Assembly: GCA_904395315.1 (NCBI GenBank)
Contig: CAJFNT010000087.1
Coordinates: 1 to 33,617 of the forward strand
DNA from: an uncultured Clostridia bacterium
Lineage (GTDB): Bacteria; Bacillota; Clostridia; UBA1381
Reading direction: 5' to 3'
Length of the DNA stretch: 33,617 bases
The notes beneath the pieces were generated by a model. That model made no database searches, was not told the DNA's origin, and saw nothing but the letters and a program-made list of their open reading frames with translations. The translations under genes were made by a program, and so were the position numbers. This document shows positions 8,041-16,336 of the stretch, in pieces. Position 1 is the stretch's first letter. Every line of letters starts with the position of its first letter.

Positions 8041-9390
8041 TCAATTTACAAGACGTTTACTCACCCATCGTCCCGAGAAGTATCTGACCACAGGGATTAT
8101 ACATCCGCATCCCCAAGAGAACGGGACCGCATACCAAATGCCGTCAAGACCCCATATCGTTACAAAAACATATGATGCCGCTACTCTTACCGACAGCTCT
8201 GCCAATCCTGCCGCCACACATACATTCACATCTCCCACGCCTCTAAGCAGATTCTGATAACTCTGCATTATACCGGCTATTATGTACCCTATACCTATAA
8301 CAGACAGATACTTACAGCCTATCTCTATCGCTTCCGAGTCCGTCTGAGGATCCAGGAGCAGAGAAATGACATTTCTTCTGAACAGCAGAAGCAACACAGC
8401 AAGCACGACACATATAGGGATCATAACATAAAGCGTGTGCCTAAGCCCCTGTTTTATCCGTTTCATGTTTCCGGCACCCATATTCTGTCCGCTGAACACA
8501 GAAAGAGACACCGCTATTGAAACTATTATTTGTATCGTCAGAGAGTCTATTTTCGTTGAAGCAGTGTATGCCGCCATAGCCTCTGTTCCGAATGAATTTA
8601 TCAATCCCTGAACACTCATCCCGCCGAGAGATATAAGGCAGCTCTGCAGAGCGGCAGGCAAGCCTGTCCTTATTATAGATCTGATCATATTCTTCTCGGG
8701 GATATTCGGAAGTCCGTCTAAGTGCATCAGTTCTCTGTAATGCCGCAGGTAAACAAGACACAGCACCGCGGAAACAAGCTGAGATATAACAGTTGCCGCC
8801 GCCGCTCCCGCAACTCCCATTTTAAATACAGTCACAAACAGCAGATCAAGACCTACATTCAAAAGAGATGATATTATGAGCATGTACAATGGCGTCTTGG
8901 AATCTCCGAGACTGCGCATTATAGCCGCGCACCCGTTATACGCTATTACCGTTGAGCATCCTATAAAGATTATCCGCATATAACCTACAGAGTCATCTAT
9001 TATCTCATCAGGGACACGCATAAGCTCAAGTATCGGTCTTGAAAGCAACGTTCCCGCCGCTGTTATAGCGATCGCAAGCACCGCAAGCACCGCTATCATC
9101 GCGGTGACCGATCTCTTAAGCTGTCCGTATTTTTTTGCTCCGAAGCATTGAGCTATTATTATCCCCGCGCCGTTTGTGAGTCCTGTCGCGAGCGAGATCA
9201 AGAAACCATTTATCTGAGAAGTAGCTCCCACAGCAGCAAGAGCGTTTCCTCCGAGATATCTGCCCACTATGGCAGAATCCGCAAAATTATACATCTGCTG
9301 AAATATATTTCCTATCAACATAGGCAATGCAAAGTATAGGATCAATTTTACCGGAGTGCCGGTAACCATATCGGTTGTACGCTTTGCCAT
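8041..9390 (-). CDS. MATE family cation-coupled efflux transporter
   Basis: A 449-residue, twelve-helix membrane exporter of the MATE family, which expels drugs or metabolites using Na+ or H+ gradients. Typical features are the opening TPVKLILYFALPMLIGNIFQQMYNFADSAIVGRYLG and the repeat of two six-helix halves, the second starting near TGLPAALQSCLISLGGMSVQGLINSFG. The start is the ATG at 9390, with GGGAGG about 10 bases upstream; the frame is open further upstream, but that part lacks a ribosome site and reads through the promoter. It is probably transcribed from 9422-9450 and followed by corA. Substrate cannot be assigned. Confidence 0.9.
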   Translation of the reverse strand: MAKRTTDMVTGTPVKLILYFALPMLIGNIFQQMYNFADSAIVGRYLGGNALAAVGATSQINGFLISLATGLTNGAGIIIAQCFGAKKYGQLKRSVTAMIAVLAVLAIAITAAGTLLSRPILELMRVPDEIIDDSVGYMRIIFIGCSTVIAYNGCAAIMRSLGDSKTPLYMLIISSLLNVGLDLLFVTVFKMGVAGAAAATVISQLVSAVLCLVYLRHYRELMHLDGLPNIPEKNMIRSIIRTGLPAALQSCLISLGGMSVQGLINSFGTEAMAAYTASTKIDSLTIQIIVSIAVSLSVFSGQNMGAGNMKRIKQGLRHTLYVMIPICVVLAVLLLLFRRNVISLLLDPQTDSEAIEIGCKYLSVIGIGYIIAGIMQSYQNLLRGVGDVNVCVAAGLAELSVRVAASYVFVTIWGLDGIWYAVPFSWGCGCIIPVVRYFSGRWVSKRLVN

Positions 9391-9421
9391 TATAAATATT
9401 CCTCCCGAAACAACTGTTAAT

Positions 9422-9450
9422 ATAATATCACATTTTTTGATAAAATACAA
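9422..9450 (-). promoter_or_regulatory. Probable sigma-A promoter of the MATE-corA operon
   Basis: On the minus strand TTGTAT (9445-9450), 17 bases, TATTAT (9422-9427), with an extended TGA directly before the -10 box. The -35 box is imperfect. Confidence 0.65.
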
Positions 9451-9490
9451 ATAAAATAAATTTTACAAAAGCCTGCTTTTAAGCGCAAAT

Positions 9491-9523
9491 AAAAATGCCG
9501 TTCCACATAATAATGAAACGGCA
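9491..9523 (-). terminator. Terminator of the sigH operon
   Basis: On the minus strand TGCCGTT/AACGGCA (9496-9502 with 9517-9523), extendable by two pairs, is followed by TTTTTATTT. It lies just after the zinc-ribbon gene. Confidence 0.85.
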
Positions 9524-9534
9524 CATTATATGCA

Positions 9535-9822
9535 TCAATGCTTTTCCCGCTCAAGCTTCCTGTAACATTCATTGCAGTAGACAGGCCTGTCATGCCTTGG
9601 CTCAAAAGGGATAGACTCCACTTTACCGCATTTCGAGCAGACTATCTCATACATAACTTTCTTATGTTCATCTCCGGAAACCGATTTGCCGCGGTTCCGG
9701 CATCGTCTGCATCTCGAAGGCTCACTGTCAAACCCCTTATCTGCATAAAACTGCTGTTCTCCCGCTGTAAACACAAAATCCTCGCCGCATTCTTTACATT
9801 TTATTATTTTGTCAGTATACAT
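9535..9822 (-). CDS. Zinc-ribbon protein (zf-trcl type)
   Basis: A 95-residue protein with three cysteine-pair clusters: CKEC near residue 9, CRRC near 38, then CSKC near 62 paired with CNEC near 86. The first half matches the probable zinc-ribbon zf-trcl pattern (CGEDFVFTAGEQQFYADKGF). The second half (PFEPRHDRPVYCNEC) is the CxxC block often fused to it in Clostridia. Its molecular role is unknown; nucleic-acid or protein binding through two zinc sites is a reasonable guess. AAAGGA sits 5-6 bases upstream of the ATG. It follows sigH by 50 bases with no terminator between, so it is probably the third gene of the sigH transcript. Confidence 0.85.
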   Translation of the reverse strand: MYTDKIIKCKECGEDFVFTAGEQQFYADKGFDSEPSRCRRCRNRGKSVSGDEHKKVMYEIVCSKCGKVESIPFEPRHDRPVYCNECYRKLEREKH

Positions 9823-9872
9823 CGTTTTTCCTTTCGCTGTTAAAATATAATACCGGGTATGATCCCGCTGTA

Positions 9873-10490
9873 CTATTTGCTGTTTATCACATTTTCGAGT
9901 TTACGCTTGATCCTCTGCATAGCGTTATCAACTGCTTTTACGTCCTTGCCCACCATTTCCGCTGTTTGCTTATAAGAGCATCCGTTCAAATGACAAAGCA
10001 ATACCTTTAATTCAAACGGAGAAAGAACACTGCTGATCTTACCCTCAAGGCCCTCCGCGTTTTCCTTTTCTATAACTATCTTTTCCGGATCTCCGCTGCC
10101 GCTGTCGGTTATATCGCTTAGCACAGCGCTCTGATCGTCCTCCGCCGATCCTCCGCTTAAAGACACATATGAATTGAGCGGACTATGTTTCATTCTCGAG
10201 GCTTTTTTTACAGCGGATATTATACGCCGTTCTATACACACTCCGGCAAAGACATTGAAAAGAGGGAATTTGCTGCTGTCAAAATCCATAACAGCCTTAT
10301 AAAGGCCTATGAGCCCCTCCTGAACTATGTCATCATCATCGCCGCCCGCAAGATAATACGGCTGTGATTTCTTATGAACAAGCGGTTTATATCGGAGCAG
10401 TATGGCTTCAAGCGCGCCTTTTGCTCCACGCTGAGCAAGCTCCACGAGCTCATTATCACTCATATCTTCATACTTTTTTTCATCATTCAT
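9873..10490 (-). CDS. sigH: RNA polymerase sporulation sigma factor SigH
   Basis: A 205-residue sigma-70 family factor that directs RNA polymerase to early sporulation and stationary-phase genes. Region 2 is clear (DIVQEGLIGLYKAVMDFD, then FAGVCIERRIISAVKKASR), followed by the SigH-specific HSPLNSYVSL and the region 4 helix-turn-helix ending KAVDNAMQRIKRKLENV. These match Bacillus sigma-H closely and separate it from SigF, SigE and ECF factors. The middle linker is acidic and Ser/Gly-rich. The ATG overlaps the stop codon of the upstream small gene (ATGA), and its own ribosome site is weak, so translation is probably coupled. It ends with TAG, the only such stop among the intact genes of this window. 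Confidence 0.93.
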   Translation of the reverse strand: MNDEKKYEDMSDNELVELAQRGAKGALEAILLRYKPLVHKKSQPYYLAGGDDDDIVQEGLIGLYKAVMDFDSSKFPLFNVFAGVCIERRIISAVKKASRMKHSPLNSYVSLSGGSAEDDQSAVLSDITDSGSGDPEKIVIEKENAEGLEGKISSVLSPFELKVLLCHLNGCSYKQTAEMVGKDVKAVDNAMQRIKRKLENVINSK

Positions 10491-10666
10491 ATCTGCTTTT
10501 TTACCACTGTATAATCATCACCCATCCTGAAATACGGACATGATCTGCGGCGGTGCTCCATAAACGAACACATCTCGTCTTCGTCCATATCCACGGTACA
10601 CATCATGCATTCATATTCCTCATCATAGGCGTAATTCATACATATATCACATTCAGACTTGATCAT
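10487..10666 (-). CDS. Small cysteine-rich protein, DUF6472-like
   Basis: A 59-residue frame not usually kept by length filters. It begins ATG at 10666 after AAAGGG, about 7 bases upstream, and its TGA overlaps the sigH start by four bases. The sequence starts MIKSECDICMNYAYDEEYEC, has CMMC at residues 20-23 and further Cys at 33 and 43, and includes the acidic stretch DMDEDEM and an SCPYFRMGDDYTVVKKQ end. This is the pattern of the DUF6472 family, small proteins of Clostridia often beside sigH or rRNA methylase genes, with no known function. The paired Cys suggest zinc or another metal. The gene is first in the sigH operon, right behind its promoter. Confidence 0.85.
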   Translation of the reverse strand: MIKSECDICMNYAYDEEYECMMCTVDMDEDEMCSFMEHRRRSCPYFRMGDDYTVVKKQI

Positions 10667-10682
10667 ATTCTTACCCTTTCCG

Positions 10683-10725
10683 ACAGGTAGCGCTCATGTT
10701 TTATTGTCATCCGCGCATTACCTGT
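10683..10725 (-). other. 5'-end stem-loop of the sigH operon mRNA
   Basis: ACAGGTA and TACCTGT (7 pairs, 10719-10725 with 10683-10689), a 2-base bulge, then GCGC/GCGC form a hairpin with a 19-base loop. The predicted transcription start is near 10722, so the structure would sit at the extreme 5' end, ending about 16 bases before the first gene. Confidence 0.6.
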
Positions 10726-10728
10726 ACT

Positions 10729-10757
10729 ATTCTATTCTATTTAATAAAGTTTGTCAA
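10729..10757 (-). promoter_or_regulatory. Sigma-A promoter of the sigH operon
   Basis: On the minus strand TTGACA (10752-10757), 17 bases, TAGAAT (10729-10734). No AbrB- or Spo0A-type site was recognised with confidence. Confidence 0.85.
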
Positions 10758-10765
10758 GCCCTTCG

Positions 10766-10794
10766 TAATATTCAAATAATTTTTTTCATATATT
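10766..10794 (+). promoter_or_regulatory. Probable sigma-E promoter of spoIIID
   Basis: TAATATT (10766-10772) matches the sigma-E -35 consensus KMATATT exactly. After 14 bases CATATATT (10787-10794) matches the -10 consensus CATACAMT at six of eight positions. In Bacillus spoIIID is transcribed by sigma-E, which fits. The leader carries a 7-pair hairpin (10807-10813 with 10836-10842). Confidence 0.65.
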
Positions 10795-10893
10795 GTACAG
10801 AAAAACACGGCGATTTGATCAAATTCATGACTTTTTCGCCGTAATCTTCTGCGCGGCGGACGGAGAGCCAAGGCGCGTGTACGGGGGTATATA

Positions 10894-11187
10894 ATGAAAG
10901 ACTATATTGAAGAGCGCGTGCTTGAGACCGCGCAGTACATAATCGATAACAAATCTACGGTGCGCACCGCTGCGCGTGTATTCAACGTCAGCAAGTCCAC
11001 AGTCCACAAGGATGTGCATGAGAGGCTTTTCGGAATAAACCGTGACATGTACCGCAAATGCCGCGCAGTCCTTGAACAGAACAAAGCAGAGCGACATATA
11101 CGCGGCGGTCTTGCGACCAAAGAAAAATACAGACGCTGTCGCGAGCAGCACGATCTCGATCATCGATCTCAGCAATACTGGAACTGA
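10894..11187 (+). CDS. spoIIID: Sporulation transcriptional regulator SpoIIID
   Basis: A 97-residue DNA-binding regulator that acts in the mother cell, switching genes on and off between the sigma-E and sigma-K stages. The opening MKDYIEERVLETAQYIIDNKSTVR, the helix-turn-helix AARVFNVSKSTVHKDV (about 31-46), and the C-terminal basic helix ERHIRGGLATKEKYRR match the family along its length; Bacillus SpoIIID is 93 residues. GGGGG lies 7-8 bases upstream of the ATG. The gene diverges from the sigH operon, an arrangement that puts an early and a mother-cell sporulation regulator back to back. No clear terminator follows; transcription may continue toward the (p)ppGpp synthetase, though that gene has its own promoter. 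Confidence 0.95.
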   Translation: MKDYIEERVLETAQYIIDNKSTVRTAARVFNVSKSTVHKDVHERLFGINRDMYRKCRAVLEQNKAERHIRGGLATKEKYRRCREQHDLDHRSQQYWN

Positions 11188-11228
11188 CATTCCTTAAATA
11201 AAATTTACCGATAATTTACTCTGTTTGC

Positions 11229-11257
11229 TTGCATCTTACACAAATTTATGTTATACT
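11229..11257 (+). promoter_or_regulatory. Sigma-A promoter of the (p)ppGpp synthetase gene
   Basis: TTGCAT (11229-11234), 17 bases, TATACT (11252-11257), with an extended TGT just before the -10 box. The leader folds into a GC-rich hairpin CGCGC/GCGCG with a T5 loop (11318-11332), flanked by ATCAA/TTGAT, shortly before the ribosome site. Confidence 0.75.
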
Positions 11258-11359
11258 TATTTTATGGCAGCCGACAGCTTATCTATTCGGATGCCTAAAA
11301 TAACTATCAACAGCTGACGCGCTTTTTGCGCGCCCTTGATAAGAAAGGATGTGTAAGCT

Positions 11360-12070
11360 TTGCTTATAGAAAGCATGAGTAACCACGATCTCAGACTCGC
11401 TATGCTTCCGTATTCAAGCGCGCTCAAGGTCGTAAAAATGTATATTGACACGATAGAAGAAGAGCTTTTCGCAAACAGACGCTCAAACCCTATAGAGCAT
11501 GTAAAGATAAGGCTGAAGCGTCCCAGCTCCATCGCGCGCAAGCTTGAAAAAAGAGGGCTTGAAGCTACAGTAGACAACGCGCTGAAATATATCGATGACA
11601 TTGCGGGAGTACGGATAGTATGTCTTTTCAGAGACGACATATATAAGATCGCTGAAGTTATAAAAAACATTGCGAATATCAAAATAATAAGAATCAAGGA
11701 CTATATCAAAGAGCCAAAGGACAACGGATACCGAAGCTACCATATGCACATAGAGATCCCGGTCAGGATGCTCGACGGTGAGCAAATGGTAAAAGTAGAG
11801 ATCCAGATCAGGACAGTCGCAATGGATTTTTGGGCAAGTGTTGAGCATAAGATAAGATATAAAAAAGAGCCTGAGATACCGGATAAAATAAGCACCGATC
11901 TCATTAAATGCGCTACTTTAATAGAAAAAATAGATTCGAAAATGCAGAAGCTCAACAAAAAAATAATGAAGCTCGAAAAAGAAACCGGCACCGATACGTC
12001 AGCCGACTCTGAGATATCTTTTTCCGGCGATGCGGCAGAGGATTTCGCGGACATAAAAAAGCAGAGCTGA
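11360..12070 (+). CDS. Small alarmone synthetase, GTP pyrophosphokinase family (RelQ/YjbM type)
   Basis: A single-domain RelA/SpoT synthetase that transfers pyrophosphate from ATP to GTP or GDP to make (p)ppGpp. Motifs are HVKIRLKRPSSIARKLEKRG (substrate loop), IDDIAGVRIVCLF, DNGYRSYHMHIEIP and EIQIRTVAMDFWASVEHKI. There is no hydrolase, TGS or ACT domain, which marks it as a small alarmone synthetase; about 236 residues is usual. The C-terminal helix is highly charged, followed by an acidic tail. The start is probably the TTG at 11360, with AAAGGA 11 bases upstream; the ATG at 11375 is an alternative with a poorer site. Allosteric control by pppGpp is known for the family but cannot be judged here. 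Confidence 0.9.
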   Translation: MLIESMSNHDLRLAMLPYSSALKVVKMYIDTIEEELFANRRSNPIEHVKIRLKRPSSIARKLEKRGLEATVDNALKYIDDIAGVRIVCLFRDDIYKIAEVIKNIANIKIIRIKDYIKEPKDNGYRSYHMHIEIPVRMLDGEQMVKVEIQIRTVAMDFWASVEHKIRYKKEPEIPDKISTDLIKCATLIEKIDSKMQKLNKKIMKLEKETGTDTSADSEISFSGDAAEDFADIKKQS

Positions 12071-12194
12071 GCCGGGCATATAAAAAGCAATGATCAAAGA
12101 CGCGTGTCAAACTGTTTACAAAGCGACTTATGTTCCATAACTGCAGATAGCTTTAACAAACCAAATCTTGTATCAAAATGACTATAAATTCGGC

Positions 12195-12222
12195 AAAAGA
12201 CCGCGCACACAGGCGCGGTCTT
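12195..12222 (-). terminator. Terminator of ptsI, possibly shared by the converging synthetase gene
   Basis: AAGACCGCG (12197-12205) pairs with CGCGGTCTT (12214-12222) around an 8-base loop. On the minus strand the stem runs into TTTTG. On the plus strand the T tract is weak (CTTATT). Confidence 0.8.
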
Positions 12223-12229
12223 ATTGTGC

Positions 12230-13864
12230 TTATTTACTCAGATCTATTTTTCTCACAGCATCACGTACCGGAAGCACGAAGCTCGGTGATACCGACAACT
12301 CGTCTATACCCATTCTCAAGAATGTCTCAGTGAGCGTTATGTCAGCTCCAAGCTCGCCGCAAATACCTATCCATGCGCCATGCTCATGCGCACTCTTTGC
12401 GGCAAACTCGATAAGACGCAGGATGGCCTCATGATGCGTGTCACAGAAATCTTCAAGGTTCGGATTCTGCCTGTCTACCGCAAGCGTGTACTGTGTAAGA
12501 TCGTTTGTTCCGACACTGAAGAAGTCTACGAGCGGCGCAAGCTTATCGCTTATGACAGCCGCGGCCGGAGTCTCTATCATTATCCCAAGCTCAACATTCC
12601 CACTGTATTCAAGCCCTTGCTCCGTAAGCTCTTCTTTTACCTCCTTTACGATCTCCATGATCTTCTCTATCTCACTCACCGAAGTTATCATCGGGAACAT
12701 TATACCGAGATTTCCGTAAACAGACGCTCTGTATAACGCTCGCAGCTGCGTCTTAAAGATCTCAGGTCTTTTCAGACAGATCCTTATCGCCCTGAAGCCA
12801 AGCGCAGGATTATCCTCTTTGCCGAGACCGAAATAATCAACTTGCTTATCGGCTCCTATGTCAAGTGTTCTTATTATCACTTTCTTACCGGCCATGCTCT
12901 CTATCACCTTGCGGTAGGCTCTGAACTGCTCCTCCTCGTTCGGATAATCCTCATTTTCAAGATATAAAAACTCGCTCCTAAAAAGTCCTATCCCACCCGC
13001 ATCGTTCAGCAATACCGCTCCTATGTCCTGAGGTCCTCCAATATTCGCGTAAATATTTATCTTCGTTCCGTCGATAGTAACATTTTCCTTGCCCTTAAGT
13101 TCAAGAAGCAGTTTTTTCCGTTCTGTATCTTTGTTCTGCTTCTCTTTCATCGCCTCCATCGTAGCGTCATCGGGATCTATATAGACCTTACCGGTATAGC
13201 CGTCGACGATCGCCATAACGCCATCGGAAACATTTTCAAGCATTTCATCACCTGTTCCGATAACCGCAGGTATGTTCATTGTTCTTGCGAGGATAGCCGT
13301 ATGCGAATTTGAAGAACCGTGCGCCGTAACAAACGCAAGCACTTTATCTTTGTCAAGAGATACTGTTTCACTCGGTGCAAGATCATCCGCGCAGATTATT
13401 ACATTCTCGTCAGAAACCGCTTCGCTTTCTTTGGAACTTGTCAGATTTTTTATGATCCTATTCGATATGTCTTTGACATCGGCAGCTCTTGCCTGCATAT
13501 ACGAATCGTCCATTGCGGCAAACATTGCCGCAAAATTATCCGCAGTTACCGCCACAGCATATTCCGCAGTCACTTTTTGAGTTTCTATTATATTTATGAT
13601 CGATTCATTATAATCGTCATCTTCCACCATCATTTGATGGATCTCAAAAATTTGTGCATTGGCCTCTCCGACCTCTTTCAAAGCCTTTTCATATATCTCT
13701 CCGAGTTCCTCTATTGTCTTGATCTTAGCAGCTTCAAAACGTGCCTTTTCGGCTTCAAGATCCTGCACGTGCGCTCTTTTGACAGGCACCTCACTGCGGT
13801 TAAATACCGATATCATTCCTATTGCCACAGCGCCATAAACGCCTTTTCCGGTGATCGTGATCAT
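12230..13864 (-). CDS. ptsI: Phosphoenolpyruvate-protein phosphotransferase (PTS enzyme I)
   Basis: Enzyme I takes phosphate from phosphoenolpyruvate and passes it to HPr, the first step of all PTS sugar uptake; it is cytoplasmic and dimeric. The phosphorylated histidine is H188 in SSNSHTAILAR. The PEP-binding barrel motifs are MFPMITSVSEI, ELGIMIETPAAA and FFSVGTNDLTQYTLAVDR, with the active-site Cys in GICGELGAD. The start is the ATG at 13864 (544 residues), with AGGGAGGAG 5-6 bases upstream. At 544 residues it is somewhat shorter than the usual 570 or so. It follows the EIICBA gene after 248 bases without a clear terminator, so it may share that transcript; a TATAAT lies upstream at 13927-13932 without a good -35 box. 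No HPr gene is in the window. Confidence 0.95.
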   Translation of the reverse strand: MITITGKGVYGAVAIGMISVFNRSEVPVKRAHVQDLEAEKARFEAAKIKTIEELGEIYEKALKEVGEANAQIFEIHQMMVEDDDYNESIINIIETQKVTAEYAVAVTADNFAAMFAAMDDSYMQARAADVKDISNRIIKNLTSSKESEAVSDENVIICADDLAPSETVSLDKDKVLAFVTAHGSSNSHTAILARTMNIPAVIGTGDEMLENVSDGVMAIVDGYTGKVYIDPDDATMEAMKEKQNKDTERKKLLLELKGKENVTIDGTKINIYANIGGPQDIGAVLLNDAGGIGLFRSEFLYLENEDYPNEEEQFRAYRKVIESMAGKKVIIRTLDIGADKQVDYFGLGKEDNPALGFRAIRICLKRPEIFKTQLRALYRASVYGNLGIMFPMITSVSEIEKIMEIVKEVKEELTEQGLEYSGNVELGIMIETPAAAVISDKLAPLVDFFSVGTNDLTQYTLAVDRQNPNLEDFCDTHHEAILRLIEFAAKSAHEHGAWIGICGELGADITLTETFLRMGIDELSVSPSFVLPVRDAVRKIDLSK

Positions 13865-14061
13865 TATATCTCCTCCCTGCACTTGATTTTATTGTAAATA
13901 ACTGCAAAACCATATTTCTGTCAATTAAATTATATGATCATCATTAAAATGACAGGCTATTCGCTTTACCTCGCCTCTTCTGTTCATTGTATATATTTTA
14001 TCATAGATATTAAAATAATTCAACTGTTTTTATACATATTGTTAAATTTTTTTACACACTA

Positions 14062-14091
14062 TACCGCACACAAAAAGTTTTGTGCGCGGTA
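14062..14091 (-). other. Long stem-loop after the EIICBA gene
   Basis: TACCGC-CACAAAA and TTTTGTG-GCGGTA form a stem of about 12-13 pairs. The minus strand has no T tract after it (TAGTGTGTAAAAAAA), so it may be a weak terminator or an mRNA-stability hairpin between EIICBA and ptsI. Confidence 0.6.
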
Positions 14092-14112
14092 GTATTATGC
14101 GAAAAATCAGGA

Positions 14113-16257
14113 TCATCTCTCTATTTTAAGAAACTCATTGCCAGGCTCAGTGTTTCCGTCTCCAATAAGCTCAACACTCTTATATTCGTCAGTATTACAT
14201 ACAACTACCGGGGTTACTGTCTTATATCCGGCCTTTTCTATCGCATTCTTATCAAAACTTATAAGCAAATCGCCTTTTTTTATACGAGTTCCTGTTTCGA
14301 CATGCGCCGTAAAGTATTCTCCCTTAAGTTTTACAGTATCCATTCCAACATGAATAAGAAGTTCCGCTCCATCATCGGTTGTTATTCCTATTGCGTGCTT
14401 TGTGTCAAACAAATTGTCAACTACACCATCCGATGGCGCATAGAGCTTGCCTTCTTCCGGCTCTATTGCCGCACCGTTTCCGAGAACTCCACTTGAAAAC
14501 GCTGCATCGTCCACCTCCGAAAGCGGAATTATTCTTCCCTTCAACGGAGATTTTATTTCAAATCCTCCCGACTTTTTCTCATTTTTTTCTTTCACCTGTT
14601 TTTCAGACTTACTTATGTCTACACCGTCATCAATAGGAGCTGTATCAGTATCAAGCTTCTCTATGAAATCCTCAAGCCTTGACTTGATCACTGAGACCTG
14701 TGGTCCATAAATGACCTGAACACCGTTGCCCTTGTGTATCACACCGGAGGCCCCGCTTGATTTAAGCATACTGTCCGTCACCTTTTCAGCATCTCTGACC
14801 GTGACTCTAAGTCTTGTGGCACAACAGTCAAGATCAGAAATATTGCTCTTGCCCCCGAGCCCGTTAAGGATAAGGGCGCTTGTCATATCCTTTATATCCC
14901 CGCCTGTTGTTTCGCCGGTTCCCTTATCAGCATTTTTTGCGTTTACATCAGCGCGCGTGTAGAGTTTCGTTTCCTCATCATCCGCTTCGCGTCCCGGTGT
15001 TTTGTAGTTAAATTTCTTTATCATAAACGAGAACACAAGGTAATAAAGAACAAAGTATACTACTCCGACAATAACTATCCATATCCAATGTGTCTTTGCA
15101 TTGCCTTGCAATACACCGAACAAGGTCATGTCTATTAGGCCTCCTGAAAATGTCATACCTACGCCGACGTTGAAAATATGCATAAGCATATATGACAGTC
15201 CAGCCAATACACAATGTACCGCATACATCAGCGGAGCTACAAAAAGAAACGTAAACTCAAGCGGCTCTGTAATACCGGTAATCATAGAGGTAAGCGCTGC
15301 TGATATTAGGAGTCCGCCAACGACCTTTCTTTTTTCAGGTCTTGCACACTTGTACATTGCAAAAGCAGCGCCGGGAAGTCCGAATATCATAAACGGGAAC
15401 TTACCTGCCATAAATCTTGTAGCCTCCACAGAAAACTCCATGGTATTGGGTGATGCGAGCTGAGCAAAGAATATATTCTGCGCACCTTGTATAAGTGTGC
15501 CGTCAACAACCATTTCTCCGCCTACTCCCGTCTGCCAGAATGGCATATAGAACACATGATGCAATCCAAACGGTATAAGCGCTCGCTCTATTATTCCATA
15601 GATCCACGTTCCTGCATATCCTGACGAGAGAACAAGCGCTCCGAGTTTTGATATTCCAAGCTGTATAACAGGCCATATAAAGAACATTAATATACCAACT
15701 CCGAGGAAAACTACACTTGAAATAATAGGAACAAACCTTGTCCCTCCGAAAAATGAAAGCACCTGCGGTAATTGAGTCTTATAAAATCTGTTGTGCAAAG
15801 CTGCAACGCCCAGTCCTACTATTATTCCGCCAAAAACACCCATTTGAAGAGTGGTTATACCAAGCACCTCTGTGGTTGAATTTGCTGCCATTGCCTCAAC
15901 ACCGCCACGAGCTGAAATAAGCGCACTGATCGCTGTATTCATTATAAGATATGCTATAGCACCGGAAAGCGCCGCAACTTCTTTTTCCTTTTTTGCCATT
16001 CCTATTGCTACGCCCATGGCAAACAGCAAAGCAAGATTATTAAACACAACGCTTCCAGCCTTATTCATTATGTCAAGCAATGTATATAACAAACTTCCCG
16101 GGTGTATGATCCCTGTTAAATGATATGCCTCAAGCATAGTTTCATTTGTAAACGAACTTCCTATACCGAGCAGAAGCCCCGCTACAGGCAACAAAGCTAT
16201 GGGCAGCATAAACGACCGGCCCACTCTCTGCAACACTCCAAAAATCTTGTCTTTCAT
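14113..16257 (-). CDS. ptsG: PTS transporter EIICBA, probably glucose specific
   Basis: A 714-residue fusion that imports and phosphorylates a hexose. The EIIC membrane domain comes first (about 1-410, opening with VGRSFMLPIALLPVAGLLLG and GVAIGMAKKEKEVAALSG), then EIIB (about 450-530) with its phosphocysteine C479 in CCATRLRV, then EIIA (about 575-700) with phosphohistidine H636 in LLIHVGMDTVKL. The order C-B-A is that of Bacillus PtsG and NagE. Glucose is favoured because the gene follows a GlcT-like antiterminator, but N-acetylglucosamine cannot be excluded. AAAGGGG lies about 10 bases before the ATG. It starts 79 bases after the antiterminator gene, so both depend on the RAT switch at 17208-17294. 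Confidence 0.9.
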   Translation of the reverse strand: MKDKIFGVLQRVGRSFMLPIALLPVAGLLLGIGSSFTNETMLEAYHLTGIIHPGSLLYTLLDIMNKAGSVVFNNLALLFAMGVAIGMAKKEKEVAALSGAIAYLIMNTAISALISARGGVEAMAANSTTEVLGITTLQMGVFGGIIVGLGVAALHNRFYKTQLPQVLSFFGGTRFVPIISSVVFLGVGILMFFIWPVIQLGISKLGALVLSSGYAGTWIYGIIERALIPFGLHHVFYMPFWQTGVGGEMVVDGTLIQGAQNIFFAQLASPNTMEFSVEATRFMAGKFPFMIFGLPGAAFAMYKCARPEKRKVVGGLLISAALTSMITGITEPLEFTFLFVAPLMYAVHCVLAGLSYMLMHIFNVGVGMTFSGGLIDMTLFGVLQGNAKTHWIWIVIVGVVYFVLYYLVFSFMIKKFNYKTPGREADDEETKLYTRADVNAKNADKGTGETTGGDIKDMTSALILNGLGGKSNISDLDCCATRLRVTVRDAEKVTDSMLKSSGASGVIHKGNGVQVIYGPQVSVIKSRLEDFIEKLDTDTAPIDDGVDISKSEKQVKEKNEKKSGGFEIKSPLKGRIIPLSEVDDAAFSSGVLGNGAAIEPEEGKLYAPSDGVVDNLFDTKHAIGITTDDGAELLIHVGMDTVKLKGEYFTAHVETGTRIKKGDLLISFDKNAIEKAGYKTVTPVVVCNTDEYKSVELIGDGNTEPGNEFLKIER

Positions 16258-16336
16258 TATAAGATTCCCCTTTCCGTCCGTATTTCAACAGACATAAAAT
16301 TATATAGCTAAATGCAGACCCGGCCGGAATCTACAT

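Noticed and set aside
13320-13897. A 192-codon plus-strand frame opposite ptsI
   Set aside because: It is antisense to the PEP-binding and His regions of enzyme I and shows no domain features.
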